Assembly: GCA_017882455.1 (NCBI GenBank)
Contig: JADGPL010000014.1
Location: 30,804-94,803 of the forward strand
Direction of reading: 5' to 3'
Source: Solirubrobacteraceae bacterium
GTDB lineage: Bacteria; Actinomycetota; Thermoleophilia; Solirubrobacterales; Solirubrobacteraceae
Length of the DNA: 64,000 bases
Shown: positions 27,821 to 36,134 of the stretch, piece by piece
Position numbering within the stretch: position 1 is the stretch's first letter
Layout of the letters: each line of letters opens with the position of its first letter
Program-made: the position numbers and the translations under genes
Notes under the pieces: generated by a model
Seen by the model: the letters and a program-made list of their open reading frames with translations, nothing else
The model's database searches: none
What the model was told of the DNA's origin: nothing

Positions 27821-28882
27821 TTGGAGCTGGGACCGCTGATCCCCGATGAGAGCCCACACGCCTCCCAACTGCGGCGCCGGGTTCGTGGCATCTCGGTGGA
27901 GGTTCTCGCCCTGGTGGTGATGACCCTGCTCTTCCCGGTGCTTGCGATCTGCGCGCTGGCCCTGGACGCGGCGCTGTGGCTGCGTAGCCGCAAGCATTGG
28001 ATGGGGATCCGGCTGCTGGCGATGGGCTGGTGGTTTCTCGCGGGAGAGCTCTACGGGCTGCTCGGACTGCTCGTCATCGGGCTCAGCTCGAGTGGCGACT
28101 CAGCGAGACGGCGGGAGCGTGTGTACCGCCTCAAGCGCCGCTGGCTCACGAGCCATCTGGCCGGCATCCGTACCCTCTTCGGGCTGCGCTTGGAGATCGA
28201 GGGGCTGGAGCTCGCAGGCCCGGGGCCGGTGCTGGTGATGATCCGCCACGCGAGCATCATCGACAACGCGCTCCCGGATGCGATCGTGGGCCGGGCCCAC
28301 GGGCTCGGCTTCCGCTTCATCATCAAGCGCGAGCTGCAGATGCTGCCCACGATCGACATCGGCGGGCGCTGGGTTCCGACGCTGTTCGTGAGACGGGCCT
28401 CGGGCGACACGGCTGCAGAGGTCGAGCGGATGCGGGACCTGACGATCAACATGACGGCCCGGGACGGCCTGCTCATCTACCCGGAGGGCACCCGCTGGAC
28501 GCCGGCCAAGCTCGCCCACGCAAAGGGGGTGATCGCCGAGCGCCAGCCCGAGATCGCGCCGCTGGCGGACCGTCTGCAGAACCTGCTGCCTCCGCGCCTG
28601 GGCGGCACGCTCGAGCTGCTCGAATCGGCGCGGGACGCGGACGTGGTGATCTTCGGCCACGTGGGCCTGGACGGATTCGAGTACATCAGCGACATCTGGG
28701 CCGGCGGGCTGGTTGGAACGACGGTGCGGCTGAAGTTCTGGCGCTTTCCGGCCCGGGAGGTCCCATCGGACCGCGAGGCGCTGATCGCGTGGCTGTACGA
28801 GCGCTGGCAGGAGCTCGACGACTGGGTCGGTGAGATGCGGGCTGGAGCGCCGTCGGCGCCGGCGAGCCCGGCCCTCACCTGA
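27821..28882 (+). CDS. PlsC-like lysophospholipid acyltransferase
   Basis: The 353-aa protein has an N-terminal membrane helix (VLALVVMTLLFPVLAICALA) plus a second hydrophobic stretch. It carries the acyltransferase motifs HASIID (HX4D, motif I), a glycine-rich GRWVPTLFVRR segment and YPEGTRWTP (motif III). Family members acylate lysophosphatidate or related lipids at the cytoplasmic face of the membrane. The first in-frame TTG at 27821 gives a plausible N-terminus but has a weak ribosome site, so the start is uncertain. The gene is followed by glycerate kinase after ~50 bp. Confidence 0.85.
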   Translation: MELGPLIPDESPHASQLRRRVRGISVEVLALVVMTLLFPVLAICALALDAALWLRSRKHWMGIRLLAMGWWFLAGELYGLLGLLVIGLSSSGDSARRRERVYRLKRRWLTSHLAGIRTLFGLRLEIEGLELAGPGPVLVMIRHASIIDNALPDAIVGRAHGLGFRFIIKRELQMLPTIDIGGRWVPTLFVRRASGDTAAEVERMRDLTINMTARDGLLIYPEGTRWTPAKLAHAKGVIAERQPEIAPLADRLQNLLPPRLGGTLELLESARDADVVIFGHVGLDGFEYISDIWAGGLVGTTVRLKFWRFPAREVPSDREALIAWLYERWQELDDWVGEMRAGAPSAPASPALT

Positions 28883-28930
28883 GAGCCCGCGCCGGCTCGC
28901 GTGCGTTGCTGTGATCGGGGAGTGGGGGGC

Positions 28931-29953
28931 ATGAACATGGGCGACGCCGACGCGGCGATGGACGGGCAGGTCGACTGGTTGATCGCGCCGGACGCCTTCA
29001 AGGGGACGCTGTCGGCGCGCGAGGTGGCTCTCGCGCTGGCGCGCGGCGCGCGGGACGGTGGCGGAGAGATCGAGATCTGTCCGGTGGCGGACGGCGGGGA
29101 AGGCACACTCGAGATCCTGCTGCGGGCGCTGGGCGGGCGAAGAGTGCAGACGCGCGTGCACGATCCGATGGGGCGTCCGCTCGCCGCGTCGTTCGGGTGG
29201 GTGCAGGGCCAGTCGCGCGCGATCGTGTCGAGCGCCGACGCCTCGGGGCTGGCGCTGGTGGCGGCGGGAGAGCGCGATGCCGAGCTGGCCTCGACGCTGG
29301 GCACCGGCGAGCTGATCGCAGAGGCGGTGGCGGCGGGAGCGCCCGAGGTGGTGGTTGCGCTCGGCGGCTCAGCCAGCACAGACGGCGGTGCTGGCGCGAT
29401 CGAGGGGATCGAGTCCCGTGGCGGTCTGGGTGGCGCCCGACTGACGGTGCTCGCCGATGTGAGCACCCCCTTCGAGCGGGCGGCCGAGGTGTTCGCCCCG
29501 CAGAAGGGCGCGGACGCGGCCGCGGTCGAGCGGCTCTCGAGACGCCTGCAGGAGCAGGCGGCGGGCCTGCCTCGGGATCCCCGCGGAGTGGCGATGACGG
29601 GCGCAGCCGGGGGCCTGGCCGGGGGCCTTTGGGCTATGTACGGAGCGAGGCTCGTGCCGGGCGCGCCCTGGGTCCTGGACACGATCGGCTTCGACGATCG
29701 CCTCAGGCGCGCCCGCGCGGTCATCACGGGCGAGGGCCGCCTGGACAGCCAGACGCTCGCGGGCAAGGCCGTGGCCGAGGTCGCGAGGCGGTGTGCGGCG
29801 GCGGGCACGCCGCTGCACGCGGTGGTCGGCTCCTGCGCGCTGAGCGCGGCCGAGACAGCACAACTCTCATTCGCCTCTGTGCGCGTGGCGACGGATATGG
29901 AGCAGCTCGAAGCGGCTGGGCGCGCCCTCGTAGGGGAGCTGTCGAGGCGATGA
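28931..29953 (+). CDS. glxK: Glycerate kinase (GlxK/GarK family)
   Basis: The ~340-aa protein opens with WLIAPDAFKGTLSAREVALA and CPVADGGEGTLEILLRALGG, the defining motifs of glycerate-2-kinase family I. Later come VVVALGGSASTDGGAGAIEG, the GAAGGLAGGLWAMYGARLVPG segment and VITGEGRLDSQTLAGKA. It phosphorylates D-glycerate with ATP, feeding lower glycolysis. ATG 28931, preceded by GTGGGGGGC, was preferred; a GTG 10 codons upstream is also in frame. It overlaps the methyltransferase gene by 4 bp. Confidence 0.93.
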   Translation: MNMGDADAAMDGQVDWLIAPDAFKGTLSAREVALALARGARDGGGEIEICPVADGGEGTLEILLRALGGRRVQTRVHDPMGRPLAASFGWVQGQSRAIVSSADASGLALVAAGERDAELASTLGTGELIAEAVAAGAPEVVVALGGSASTDGGAGAIEGIESRGGLGGARLTVLADVSTPFERAAEVFAPQKGADAAAVERLSRRLQEQAAGLPRDPRGVAMTGAAGGLAGGLWAMYGARLVPGAPWVLDTIGFDDRLRRARAVITGEGRLDSQTLAGKAVAEVARRCAAAGTPLHAVVGSCALSAAETAQLSFASVRVATDMEQLEAAGRALVGELSRR

Positions 29954-30750
29954 GCGGGCATGAGGACCCGGCGGCGGCCGCGGACAGGAGCGAGCGGGCA
30001 AGGTCCTTCGGACGCGTGGCGTCCGAGTATGGGCGCGGCCGGCCCGACTATCCGCGCGAGGCGATCGACTGGCTGCTCGGGGCCGAGCCGCTTGAGGTGC
30101 TCGACCTGGGAGCCGGGACGGGCAAGCTGACGGCGGCCCTGCTCGACGCGGGCCATCGCACGATCGCGGTCGAGCCCCTCGAGGAGATGCGCGCGATCCT
30201 GACCGCGACGCTGCCTCAGGCGGTGGCGCTGGCCGGGACCGCGGAGCAGTTGCCGCTAGAGGACGAGAGCGTGGATGCGGTCGCGGTGGGGGCGGCCTTC
30301 CACTGGTTCGATCAGGAGGCGGCCCAGCGAGAGATCGCCCGGGTGCTGCGCCCGCCTGGTGTCCTCGGACTGCTGGGCAACTCCTTCGACACCTCCACGC
30401 CGTGGGTGGCGCGCGTGCGCGCGCTGCTGGGACCACCGGCGATCGAGCGTCCCGGCCACTGGCCCTCGGTGAAGGAGCTGGGCAGCCGCTTCGCCGAGGT
30501 GGAGGACCGCGAGTTCGCCCACGAGCAGCTCCTCGACGCGGCCGGCCTCAGGGACCTGGCGGTCTCGCGCAGCCGGGTCGCGCTGATGAGCGTCCCCGAG
30601 CGCGAGGTCCTGCTGGCTGGCCTCGACCGACTGTGGGAGCGCGAGCCGGAGCTCATCGGGCACAGCCACGCGACCCTGCCGTGGCGCACGCGCGTGCGCC
30701 GCTGCCGGGGGCTGCGAGAGCGCGGGGCCGCGAGCGCCGGAGCGGAATGA
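29950..30750 (+). CDS. Class I SAM-dependent methyltransferase
   Basis: The ~266-aa protein has motif I VLDLGAGTGKLTAALL, an acidic residue at the end of strand 2 (IAVEPLEEM) and motif post-I/IV (SVDAVAVGAAFHWFDQEAAQ). The N-terminal SFGRVASEYGRGRPDYP is typical of the Trm112-independent 'class I methyltransferase' group near Methyltransf_11/25. The AFHWF motif is common in yeast Tmt1-like trans-aconitate-type enzymes. The substrate is unknown. It overlaps the glycerate-kinase stop (ATGA) and so is co-translated. Confidence 0.88.
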   Translation: MSGHEDPAAAADRSERARSFGRVASEYGRGRPDYPREAIDWLLGAEPLEVLDLGAGTGKLTAALLDAGHRTIAVEPLEEMRAILTATLPQAVALAGTAEQLPLEDESVDAVAVGAAFHWFDQEAAQREIARVLRPPGVLGLLGNSFDTSTPWVARVRALLGPPAIERPGHWPSVKELGSRFAEVEDREFAHEQLLDAAGLRDLAVSRSRVALMSVPEREVLLAGLDRLWEREPELIGHSHATLPWRTRVRRCRGLRERGAASAGAE

Positions 30751-30806
30751 TCCGATCATGGCCTTCGCGCCGTGAGACGGACCGCGATCCGCGAGGATGA
30801 GCGCCG

Positions 30807-32666
30807 ATGGCAGCTGCCCGAAATCTCGTGAACCTGAAGGACGTCGGCAAGGGCTACGGCAGCCGATCGGTGCTGCGCGAGATCACGCTGGGGGTCGCGG
30901 CGGGCGAGCGCATCGGCGTGGTGGGGCGAAACGGCGATGGCAAGTCGACGCTGCTGCGCCTGATGGCGGGGGTCGAGGATCCTGACACCGGGACGGTGAC
31001 CCGCGCGGGCGACGTGGACGTGGCGCTGCTGGCCCAGCGTGATGAGCTCGACGAGGGCGACAGCGTGCGCGAGGTGCTCGTGGGCGAGCGCGCCGAGCAC
31101 GAGTGGGCCGCCGACGCGGCCTTCCGCGACGTGCTGGACGGTCTCCTCGGTGGCGTGTCGGTCGGACTGCTCGCCCAGGGCATGGACACGCCCGTGGCGG
31201 GACTGTCGGGGGGCGAGCGCAGGCGCGTGGCGCTCGCGCGCCTGCTGCTCGACGCCCCCGAGCTGCTCCTGCTGGACGAGCCGACCAACCACCTGGACCT
31301 CGAAGGCGTCGACTGGCTGGCGCGCCACCTGGCCGCGAGACGGGGCTCGATGCTCGTGGTGACCCACGACCGCTGGTTCCTGGACGCCGTGTGCACGGCC
31401 ACCTGGGAGGTGAGCGAGGGAGCCGTCCATCGCTACGAGGGTGGCTATGCCGCCTATGTGCTCGCCCGTGCCGAGCGCGACCGCCAGGCGAGCGCACGCG
31501 AGGACCGCCGCAGAGCGCTCGTGCGCAAGGAGCTCGCCTGGCTGCGCCGCGGTCCACCGGCACGAACCTCCAAGCCGAAGTTCCGGATCGAGGTGGCCAA
31601 CGCCCTGATCGCCGATGAGCCGGCGGCTCGCGACAGCGCAGAGCTCCTGCGCTTCGCCACCTCACGCCTCGGCGACAGGGTGCTCGACGCGATCGACGTC
31701 TCGCTGCGCCTCGGCGACCGCGAGGTCCTGCACGAGCTGACATGGCGCCTCGGGCCGGGGGACCGCGTGGCTGTGGTGGGCGTGAACGGATCGGGCAAGA
31801 CCTCGCTGGTGGAAGTGCTGGCGGGCGAGCTGCAGCCGAGCTCGGGTCACGTCGAGCGGGGCAGCACCGTGCGCGTGGGGCACCTCTCCCAGGACACGGT
31901 CGAGATCCCGGGAGAGCTGCGAGTGCTGGAGTCGCTGGAAGAGGTGCGTGGCCACGGAGTGCTCAGCGACGGGCAGGAGATCACCGCGGCGATGCTGTGC
32001 GATCGCTTCGGCTTCCGCGGCGAGAGGGCGCGTACGTTCGTGAGCGACCTGTCCGGCGGCGAGCGCCGGCGGCTGGGCCTCATGCGCCTGCTGATGGGCG
32101 AGCCCAACGTGCTGCTGCTGGACGAGCCCACCAACGACCTGGACATCGACACGCTGAGGGCCCTCGAGGACCTCCTCGACGGCTGGCCGGGCACGCTGGT
32201 GGTCGTCAGTCACGACCGCTACTTCGTTGAGCGCGTGTGCGACAACGTCTACGCGCTCACGGACGCCGGCGGGATCCGCCACCTCCCAGGCGGAATCGAG
32301 CAGTACATACAGGAGCGCGGGACTCGCTCGGTCACGGGCGGTGTCTCACCCCAGGCGCGGGCGGGCGCCCGGCCCGACAGCGCGGCGCCCGTCGACGGCG
32401 GGCCGGCCGGCAAGCAGATGTCAGCGGGTGCGAGGAGGCTCGCCGAGCGCAAAGGGGCGCAGCGCATCCAACGCGAGCTCACACGCCTGGAGCGGAGGAT
32501 CGAGAAGCTGACGGAGCGTGAGGCAGAGCTGAGCGGGCAGATGACGGCCAACGCCACAGACCACGCTCGCCTCGCCGACCTCCAGGGGGAGCTCGAGCTC
32601 GTCACGGGCCAGCGCGAAGAGACGGAGACGGAATGGCTCGCCACCTCGGAGTCACTTGAAGCGTGA
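30807..32666 (+). CDS. ABC-F family ATP-binding protein
   Basis: The 619-aa protein has two ABC ATPase cassettes without membrane segments. Cassette 1 has GRNGDGKSTLLR, LSGGERRRVALARLL and LLLDEPTNHLDLE. Cassette 2 has GVNGSGKTSLV, LSGGERRRLGLMRLL and LLLDEPTNDLDID. They are joined by an arginine-rich linker (~residues 225-275), and a charged C-terminal coiled coil follows (QRIQRELTRLERRIEKLTER). ABC-F proteins act on ribosomes in translation control or antibiotic protection. The linker and C-terminal helix resemble Uup-type members, which also bind branched DNA. The gene stands alone with ~55 bp upstream. Confidence 0.92.
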   Translation: MAAARNLVNLKDVGKGYGSRSVLREITLGVAAGERIGVVGRNGDGKSTLLRLMAGVEDPDTGTVTRAGDVDVALLAQRDELDEGDSVREVLVGERAEHEWAADAAFRDVLDGLLGGVSVGLLAQGMDTPVAGLSGGERRRVALARLLLDAPELLLLDEPTNHLDLEGVDWLARHLAARRGSMLVVTHDRWFLDAVCTATWEVSEGAVHRYEGGYAAYVLARAERDRQASAREDRRRALVRKELAWLRRGPPARTSKPKFRIEVANALIADEPAARDSAELLRFATSRLGDRVLDAIDVSLRLGDREVLHELTWRLGPGDRVAVVGVNGSGKTSLVEVLAGELQPSSGHVERGSTVRVGHLSQDTVEIPGELRVLESLEEVRGHGVLSDGQEITAAMLCDRFGFRGERARTFVSDLSGGERRRLGLMRLLMGEPNVLLLDEPTNDLDIDTLRALEDLLDGWPGTLVVVSHDRYFVERVCDNVYALTDAGGIRHLPGGIEQYIQERGTRSVTGGVSPQARAGARPDSAAPVDGGPAGKQMSAGARRLAERKGAQRIQRELTRLERRIEKLTEREAELSGQMTANATDHARLADLQGELELVTGQREETETEWLATSESLEA

Positions 32667-32708
32667 CCGATAATCAGCGTCTGTGACCGCGACCGCCCCC
32701 ACCCGGCC

Positions 32709-33056
32709 GTGAGCAGGCCCTTCCTGATCCTCCAGCTCAGCGACCTGCACCCGCCGCTGGCCACCGGGATCCTCGCGTGCGATGAGATCGGCCTGCCGAC
32801 CGCCGACCGGCGGGCGCTCGGGGCGATCCTGGATCGCCACCCGCAGGTGCTCCGCATCGTGGCCGGCCACATGCACCGGATGATCGCGGCCGAGCTCTCA
32901 GGACGAACGGTGCTCGCTGCGCCCAGCACCTATCTGCAGGGCCGCCTCGACTTCACCGCCCCCGAGCTCGCGCTCGTGCGCGAGCCCCCGGGCTTCGCGA
33001 TCCACGCGCTGCTCGACGGTGAGCTTGCGTCCCACATCCAGCCCGTGATCGGGTGA
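32709..33056 (+). pseudogene. Internally deleted CpdA-like metallophosphoesterase remnant
   Basis: The 115-aa frame begins like a cyclic-nucleotide phosphodiesterase (FLILQLSDLH, first metal motif DxH). It then passes directly into the distal half of the family (PPLATGILACDEIGLPTADR, IVAGHMHRMIAAELSGR, VLAAPSTYLQ). The central part with the GD and GNH(E/D) metal-ligand motifs, normally ~120-140 residues, is missing, with no frameshift. The result keeps DLH and GHMHR but cannot form the usual two-metal site. Either it is a deletion pseudogene that kept its frame, or a minimal protein with another role. The GTG start and GTGA overlap with the Nudix gene keep the transcription unit intact. Confidence 0.8.
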
Positions 33057-33538
33057 GCGACGCCAGCAGGAGCGCGGGCCTGTTGCCCTATCGCATCCGC
33101 GGAGGGCGTCTGGAGGTGCTGATCGCCCACATGGGCGGGCCGTTCTGGGCCGGGAAGGACGACGGCGCCTGGTCGATCGTCAAGGGCGAATACGAGGAGA
33201 GCGAGGACGCCTATGCGGCGGCTCGTCGCGAGTTCGAGGAGGAGACCCGGACGGCGCCTCCCGAGGGTCCGGTCCTAGAGCTGGGCGAGGTCCGCCAGCC
33301 GAGGGGCAAGCGGATCGCGGCGTGGGCGATCGAGAGCGACTTCGACGCCTCCCAGATCAACAGCAACACCTTCACGCTGGAATGGCCGCGTGGCTCGGGG
33401 CGCCAGCGGGAGTTCCCCGAGATCGACCGCGCCGCGTGGCTCGATCCGGCCACCGCGGCGCGCAAGCTCGTCAGAGGGCAGGTCGCGTTCGTCGAGGAGC
33501 TGGCGGGCCGCCTGCGCGCGGCCGGACGCATCGCCTGA
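33053..33538 (+). CDS. Nudix hydrolase
   Basis: The 161-aa protein carries the Nudix box GEYEESEDAYAAARREFEEETR (G-X5-E-X7-REUXEE) within a typical beta-sheet context (AGLLPYRIRGGRLEVLIAHM; AWSIVKGEY). Members hydrolyse nucleoside diphosphates linked to other groups. The later WPRGSGRQREFPEIDRAAWL segment is found in a sub-family of ~150-aa proteins of unknown substrate. GTG 33053 overlaps the phosphodiesterase remnant by 4 bp. Confidence 0.92.
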   Translation: MSDASRSAGLLPYRIRGGRLEVLIAHMGGPFWAGKDDGAWSIVKGEYEESEDAYAAARREFEEETRTAPPEGPVLELGEVRQPRGKRIAAWAIESDFDASQINSNTFTLEWPRGSGRQREFPEIDRAAWLDPATAARKLVRGQVAFVEELAGRLRAAGRIA

Positions 33539-33615
33539 TCACAGAGCCACACCGGTGAGCTCCGCACGACGGCGTCCGGCAAGCCCGACGCGCGCTGCCA
33601 GCGGGCAGGGCTGGC

Positions 33616-33903
33616 TCAGCTCGCCCCGGCGGGGGCGTCGCAGCCGTAGAGGTGTTCGCGCAGCTGGTCGCAGCTCTCCGCCGACCAGCGCTCGCTGGCC
33701 TCGAGGGACTCGATCAGCTCTTCAGCCGAGCGCAGCAGGCGTTGACCCTCGGGCTCGCTGAACAGCAGCGCATCGGCGGCCTCGAGCAGCTGCTCGCGCT
33801 CGCGCGCGTGCAGCTTGGTGGCGCCCTGGTGGTCGATCGTCTCGAGCAGCGCCGTGTAGTGGGCGCCACGGGTCGTCATCGGCTCGGCGGTCGTCATCAT
33901 CAT
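33616..33903 (-). CDS. Small acidic helical protein, unknown
   Basis: The 95-aa protein (GAHYTALLETIDHQGATKLH; AREREQLLEAADALLFSEPE; SAEELIESLEASERWSAESC) is all-helical and acidic, with two cysteines near the end. I do not recognise the family. Its start overlaps the stop of the TetR-family gene by 4 bp (ATGA), so it is the second gene of that operon. Several methionines open the frame (MMMTTAEPMTT), leaving the exact start open. Confidence 0.65.
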   Translation of the reverse strand: MMMTTAEPMTTRGAHYTALLETIDHQGATKLHAREREQLLEAADALLFSEPEGQRLLRSAEELIESLEASERWSAESCDQLREHLYGCDAPAGAS

Positions 33904-34607
33904 GGCCCCAGCTTAGCCACCTCCCGTGCTGTCCTGGTACGGGGAGGGCTGGTTGCGGAGTGCCTGTCGAGCTCTGCCCGCCAGGCAAGGCGGGCGTGCT
34001 CGATGCCGGCACGGTCGTGCAGCAGCTGTCGCTGCCAGTTGGCTGCCATCCCGAGGGCGTTCAGCCGAAAGGCCATCGCCGCGGGGAGGACGTCTCCTCT
34101 CAGATCGCCCGCGGCCATCGCCGCCTCGATGTTGGAGCTCAGCACGCCGATCCATTCGCGCATGACGGCCGCGACGGCGTCGCGGACGGGGCCTGGGCGG
34201 CCGTCCATCTCCATCGAGGCAGCACACAGGAAGCACCCGCCTGCGAAGACGTCGGATAGGAAGTAGTCACACCAGGACTCGCCGATTGCAGAGAGCCTGG
34301 GGAGACCCTCCCGGCTCGTGAGGGCAGGCGCGATCACGTGGTCGATGAGGATGGCGCGCGCGGCGGCGAGCGTGGCCAGCTGCAGCTCTTCCTTGGACCC
34401 GAACAGCGCGAACACGCTGCTCTTGTGGACTTCCAGCTCAGTGGCGAGGGCACCGATCGTGAGGCCTTCCAGACCGTCCCGCGAGGCCATCTGCACGGAG
34501 CGCTCCAGTACGGCTGCGCGGCTGCGCATGCCACGGGCTCGTCGGCCGTCGGTGGGTCCCTCCTCGACGGGGCGCCTGCCGAGTGGCTCCCGATCGCGCG
34601 AGGTCAT
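33900..34607 (-). CDS. TetR/AcrR family transcriptional regulator
   Basis: The ~235-aa protein has the TetR N-terminal helix-turn-helix (AVLERSVQMASRDGLEGLTI; GALATELEVHKSSVFALFGSKEELQL). A C-terminal domain of the TetR_C_6-like type follows (SWCDYFLSDVFAGGCFLCAA; DAVAAVMREWIGVLSSNIEA). ATG 34607 was preferred; the frame also continues to a TTG at 34694 through a short duplicated segment (PRLPATPPRLPATP, from a ~20-bp direct repeat near 34610-34650) that is not family-like. It is divergent from a dienelactone hydrolase, with an operator-like dyad between them, so it probably represses itself and that gene. Confidence 0.87.
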   Translation of the reverse strand: MTSRDREPLGRRPVEEGPTDGRRARGMRSRAAVLERSVQMASRDGLEGLTIGALATELEVHKSSVFALFGSKEELQLATLAAARAILIDHVIAPALTSREGLPRLSAIGESWCDYFLSDVFAGGCFLCAASMEMDGRPGPVRDAVAAVMREWIGVLSSNIEAAMAAGDLRGDVLPAAMAFRLNALGMAANWQRQLLHDRAGIEHARLAWRAELDRHSATSPPRTRTAREVAKLGP

Positions 34608-34693
34608 CGGCGTTGCAGGAAGCCTCGGCGGCGTTGCAGGAAGTCTCGGGCGAGGAGCTTGACGAGGCGAGGCATCATCCAAGCTTACAACCA

Positions 34694-34720
34694 AATATAC
34701 GCACGATCGTCTATATTGTT
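34694..34720. promoter_or_regulatory. Operator-like dyad between TetR regulator and dienelactone hydrolase
   Basis: The AT-rich stretch holds a palindromic core ACGATCGT (34703-34710) with flanking arms ATATAC-GC and C-TATAT, an imperfect dyad of about 23 bp. TetR-type operators commonly look like this (the half-site ATCGTCTAT is a familiar one). It is one of the few AT-rich patches in the region and sits between the divergent genes, where a repressor would control both promoters. Confidence 0.6.
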
Positions 34721-34780
34721 CGGCGGCGATGAGCTACGCGGGCACATGGGAGTGGGCCGGCACAACCCAAGGAGCCAGGA

Positions 34781-35605
34781 ATGCCGAACCTGAACAGGAG
34801 TGACGAGGACCCGCTCGATGACTTCGATCCCCGCAGGATCACCCTCGACGGCATCGCGAAGGTGGTGCACGTGGCGGGCACCGGACCGGCTGTGATCGTG
34901 ATGACAGAGATGCCGGGGATCAGCCCGCATGTGGCTCGCTTCAGCCGCTGGGTGCGAGACGCTGGATTCACCGTCTACATGCCCTCGCTGTTCGGCCGGG
35001 ACGGCGCTGTGCCCAATGTGGAGGAGGGCACTGTCATCTTCCGGCGGGCGTGCGTGAGCGCCGAGTTCCGCGCCTTCGCGGCGAACGAGTCGAGCCCGGT
35101 GACCATGTGGCTCCGCTCGCTGGCGAGACTTGCACACGGAGAGTGCGGCGGCCCAGGGGTCGGCGCGATCGGGATGTGCTTCACGGGCAACTTCGCGCTC
35201 ACGATGATGCTCGAGCCCTCGATGCTCGCACCGGTCCTGTCTCAGCCGACGCTCCCGCTGGACGACCCCGCCGGGATCGAGATGGCTCCAGAGGATCTGG
35301 TGGCGGTTCGGGAGCGCCTCGATCAGGAGGATCTCACAGTCATGGCCTATCGCTTCAAGGGAGATCGGTTCTGCCGGGCCGAGCGGTTCGCGGCCTACTC
35401 GGAGACGCTCGGCGAGCGCTTCATCGCACGAGTGCTCCCAGACACCGCCGCCAACCCCGACACTCCCCCGTTCTTCGAGCAGGTGGTGGCGAGCCCACAC
35501 AGCGTGGTGACGGCCCACCTGATCGACGAAGCGGGGCAGCCGACGATCGCCGCTCGCGACGAGATCCTGGCGTTCTTCGCTCAGCGGCTGGGCGTCAGCT
35601 CTTAG
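34781..35605 (+). CDS. Dienelactone hydrolase family protein
   Basis: The 274-aa alpha/beta-hydrolase contains AVIVMTEMPGISPHVARFSR and the nucleophile motif VGAIGMCFTGNFALTMML (GxCxxG, cysteine nucleophile as in dienelactone hydrolases). The VVASPHSVVTAHLIDEAG region may supply the catalytic His. Such enzymes hydrolyse lactones or esters in aromatic degradation, but many homologues have unknown substrates. A strong ribosome site (AAGGAG, 8 bp before ATG) fixes the start. It is probably controlled by the divergent TetR regulator. Its 3' end overlaps the convergent XRE gene by 11 bp. Confidence 0.87.
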   Translation: MPNLNRSDEDPLDDFDPRRITLDGIAKVVHVAGTGPAVIVMTEMPGISPHVARFSRWVRDAGFTVYMPSLFGRDGAVPNVEEGTVIFRRACVSAEFRAFAANESSPVTMWLRSLARLAHGECGGPGVGAIGMCFTGNFALTMMLEPSMLAPVLSQPTLPLDDPAGIEMAPEDLVAVRERLDQEDLTVMAYRFKGDRFCRAERFAAYSETLGERFIARVLPDTAANPDTPPFFEQVVASPHSVVTAHLIDEAGQPTIAARDEILAFFAQRLGVSS

Positions 35606-35876
35606 CCGAGCGCGGCCCCTGAGCAGCCGGCCGCGAGGTCTCCGGCAGACAATGCTCGTACCGGTCCAGGAGCTCTGATGGGCGCACCTCGAGTGCCTCG
35701 GCGATGCGCAGCAGGTTGGCGAAGCTGACGTTGCGCTCGCCACGCTCGATGCCGCCGATGTAGGTGCGATGAAGGCGGCAGCTCGCCGCGAAGGCCTCCT
35801 GCGAGACGCCACGGGCGCGCCGGAGCTGTCTGATGGCCAGTCCGAGCGCTGCATGCTGTGGAGATCTGGCTGCCAT
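35595..35876 (-). CDS. XRE-family helix-turn-helix regulator
   Basis: The 93-aa protein is a single HTH_3 domain: LGLAIRQLRRARGVSQEAFA, ASCRLHRTYIGGIERGERNV and SFANLLRIAEALEVRPSELL. The family fits small DNA-binding regulators of restriction-modification or toxin genes (C-protein-like) as well as general XRE regulators. No effector domain is attached. Its upstream region, shared with the divergent DIP1984 gene, contains four perfect palindromes. Confidence 0.9.
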   Translation of the reverse strand: MAARSPQHAALGLAIRQLRRARGVSQEAFAASCRLHRTYIGGIERGERNVSFANLLRIAEALEVRPSELLDRYEHCLPETSRPAAQGPRSAKS

Positions 35877-35984
35877 GGTCGCGCGATCCTGACGACGGGC
35901 AGCCTATACGGCTGCAGAGGATGAGCAGCGCGGATAGGCCGGACCGCCGCACCGGGGACGGCAACTCGGGTTCTCGATGTTCTT

Positions 35985-36079
35985 CGAGCGACACATGTGT
36001 CGCTCGTCGGGCCGCACATGTGCGGCCCGCACCGGACCGTGCATGCACGGTCCGGCCTGCCGGTACATGTACCGGCAGG
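35985..36079. repeat. Array of four consecutive perfect palindromes, each centred on CATG
   Basis: Four uninterrupted, mismatch-free palindromes follow each other: 35985-36006 (22 bp), 36008-36029 (22 bp), 36032-36055 (24 bp) and 36056-36079 (24 bp). The left arms are CGAGCGACACA, CGGGCCGCACA, CCGGACCGTGCA and CCTGCCGGTACA. Each is followed by its exact reverse complement with no loop. The cores are ACATGT (three) or GCATGC (one), and the centres are spaced 23, 25 and 24 bp. Arm sequences differ between units while pairing is always complete. They lie between the divergent XRE and DIP1984 genes, upstream of a -35/-10-like promoter. Confidence 0.93.
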
Positions 36080-36099
36080 GAGAAGATCCAGAGCGCGAC

Positions 36100-36128
36100 T
36101 TGCATTGCTACTTATAGTGTGCAATAAT
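36100..36128 (+). promoter_or_regulatory. Promoter-like sequence of the DIP1984-family gene
   Basis: TTGCAT (36100-36105), a 17-bp spacer and AATAAT (36123-36128) form a sigma-70-like promoter. It stands in an AT-rich patch that also contains a 5-bp inverted repeat (ATTGC...GCAAT). The ATG of the gene follows 7 bp after the -10, so transcription would be nearly leaderless. The palindrome array ends 20 bp upstream of the -35. Confidence 0.5.
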
Positions 36129-36134
36129 GAGGGC

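Noticed and set aside
35985..36079. Interpretation of the palindromes as a CRISPR array or intrinsic terminator
   Set aside because: There are no identical repeats with spacers and no loops or U-tracts. Arm sequences differ from unit to unit.
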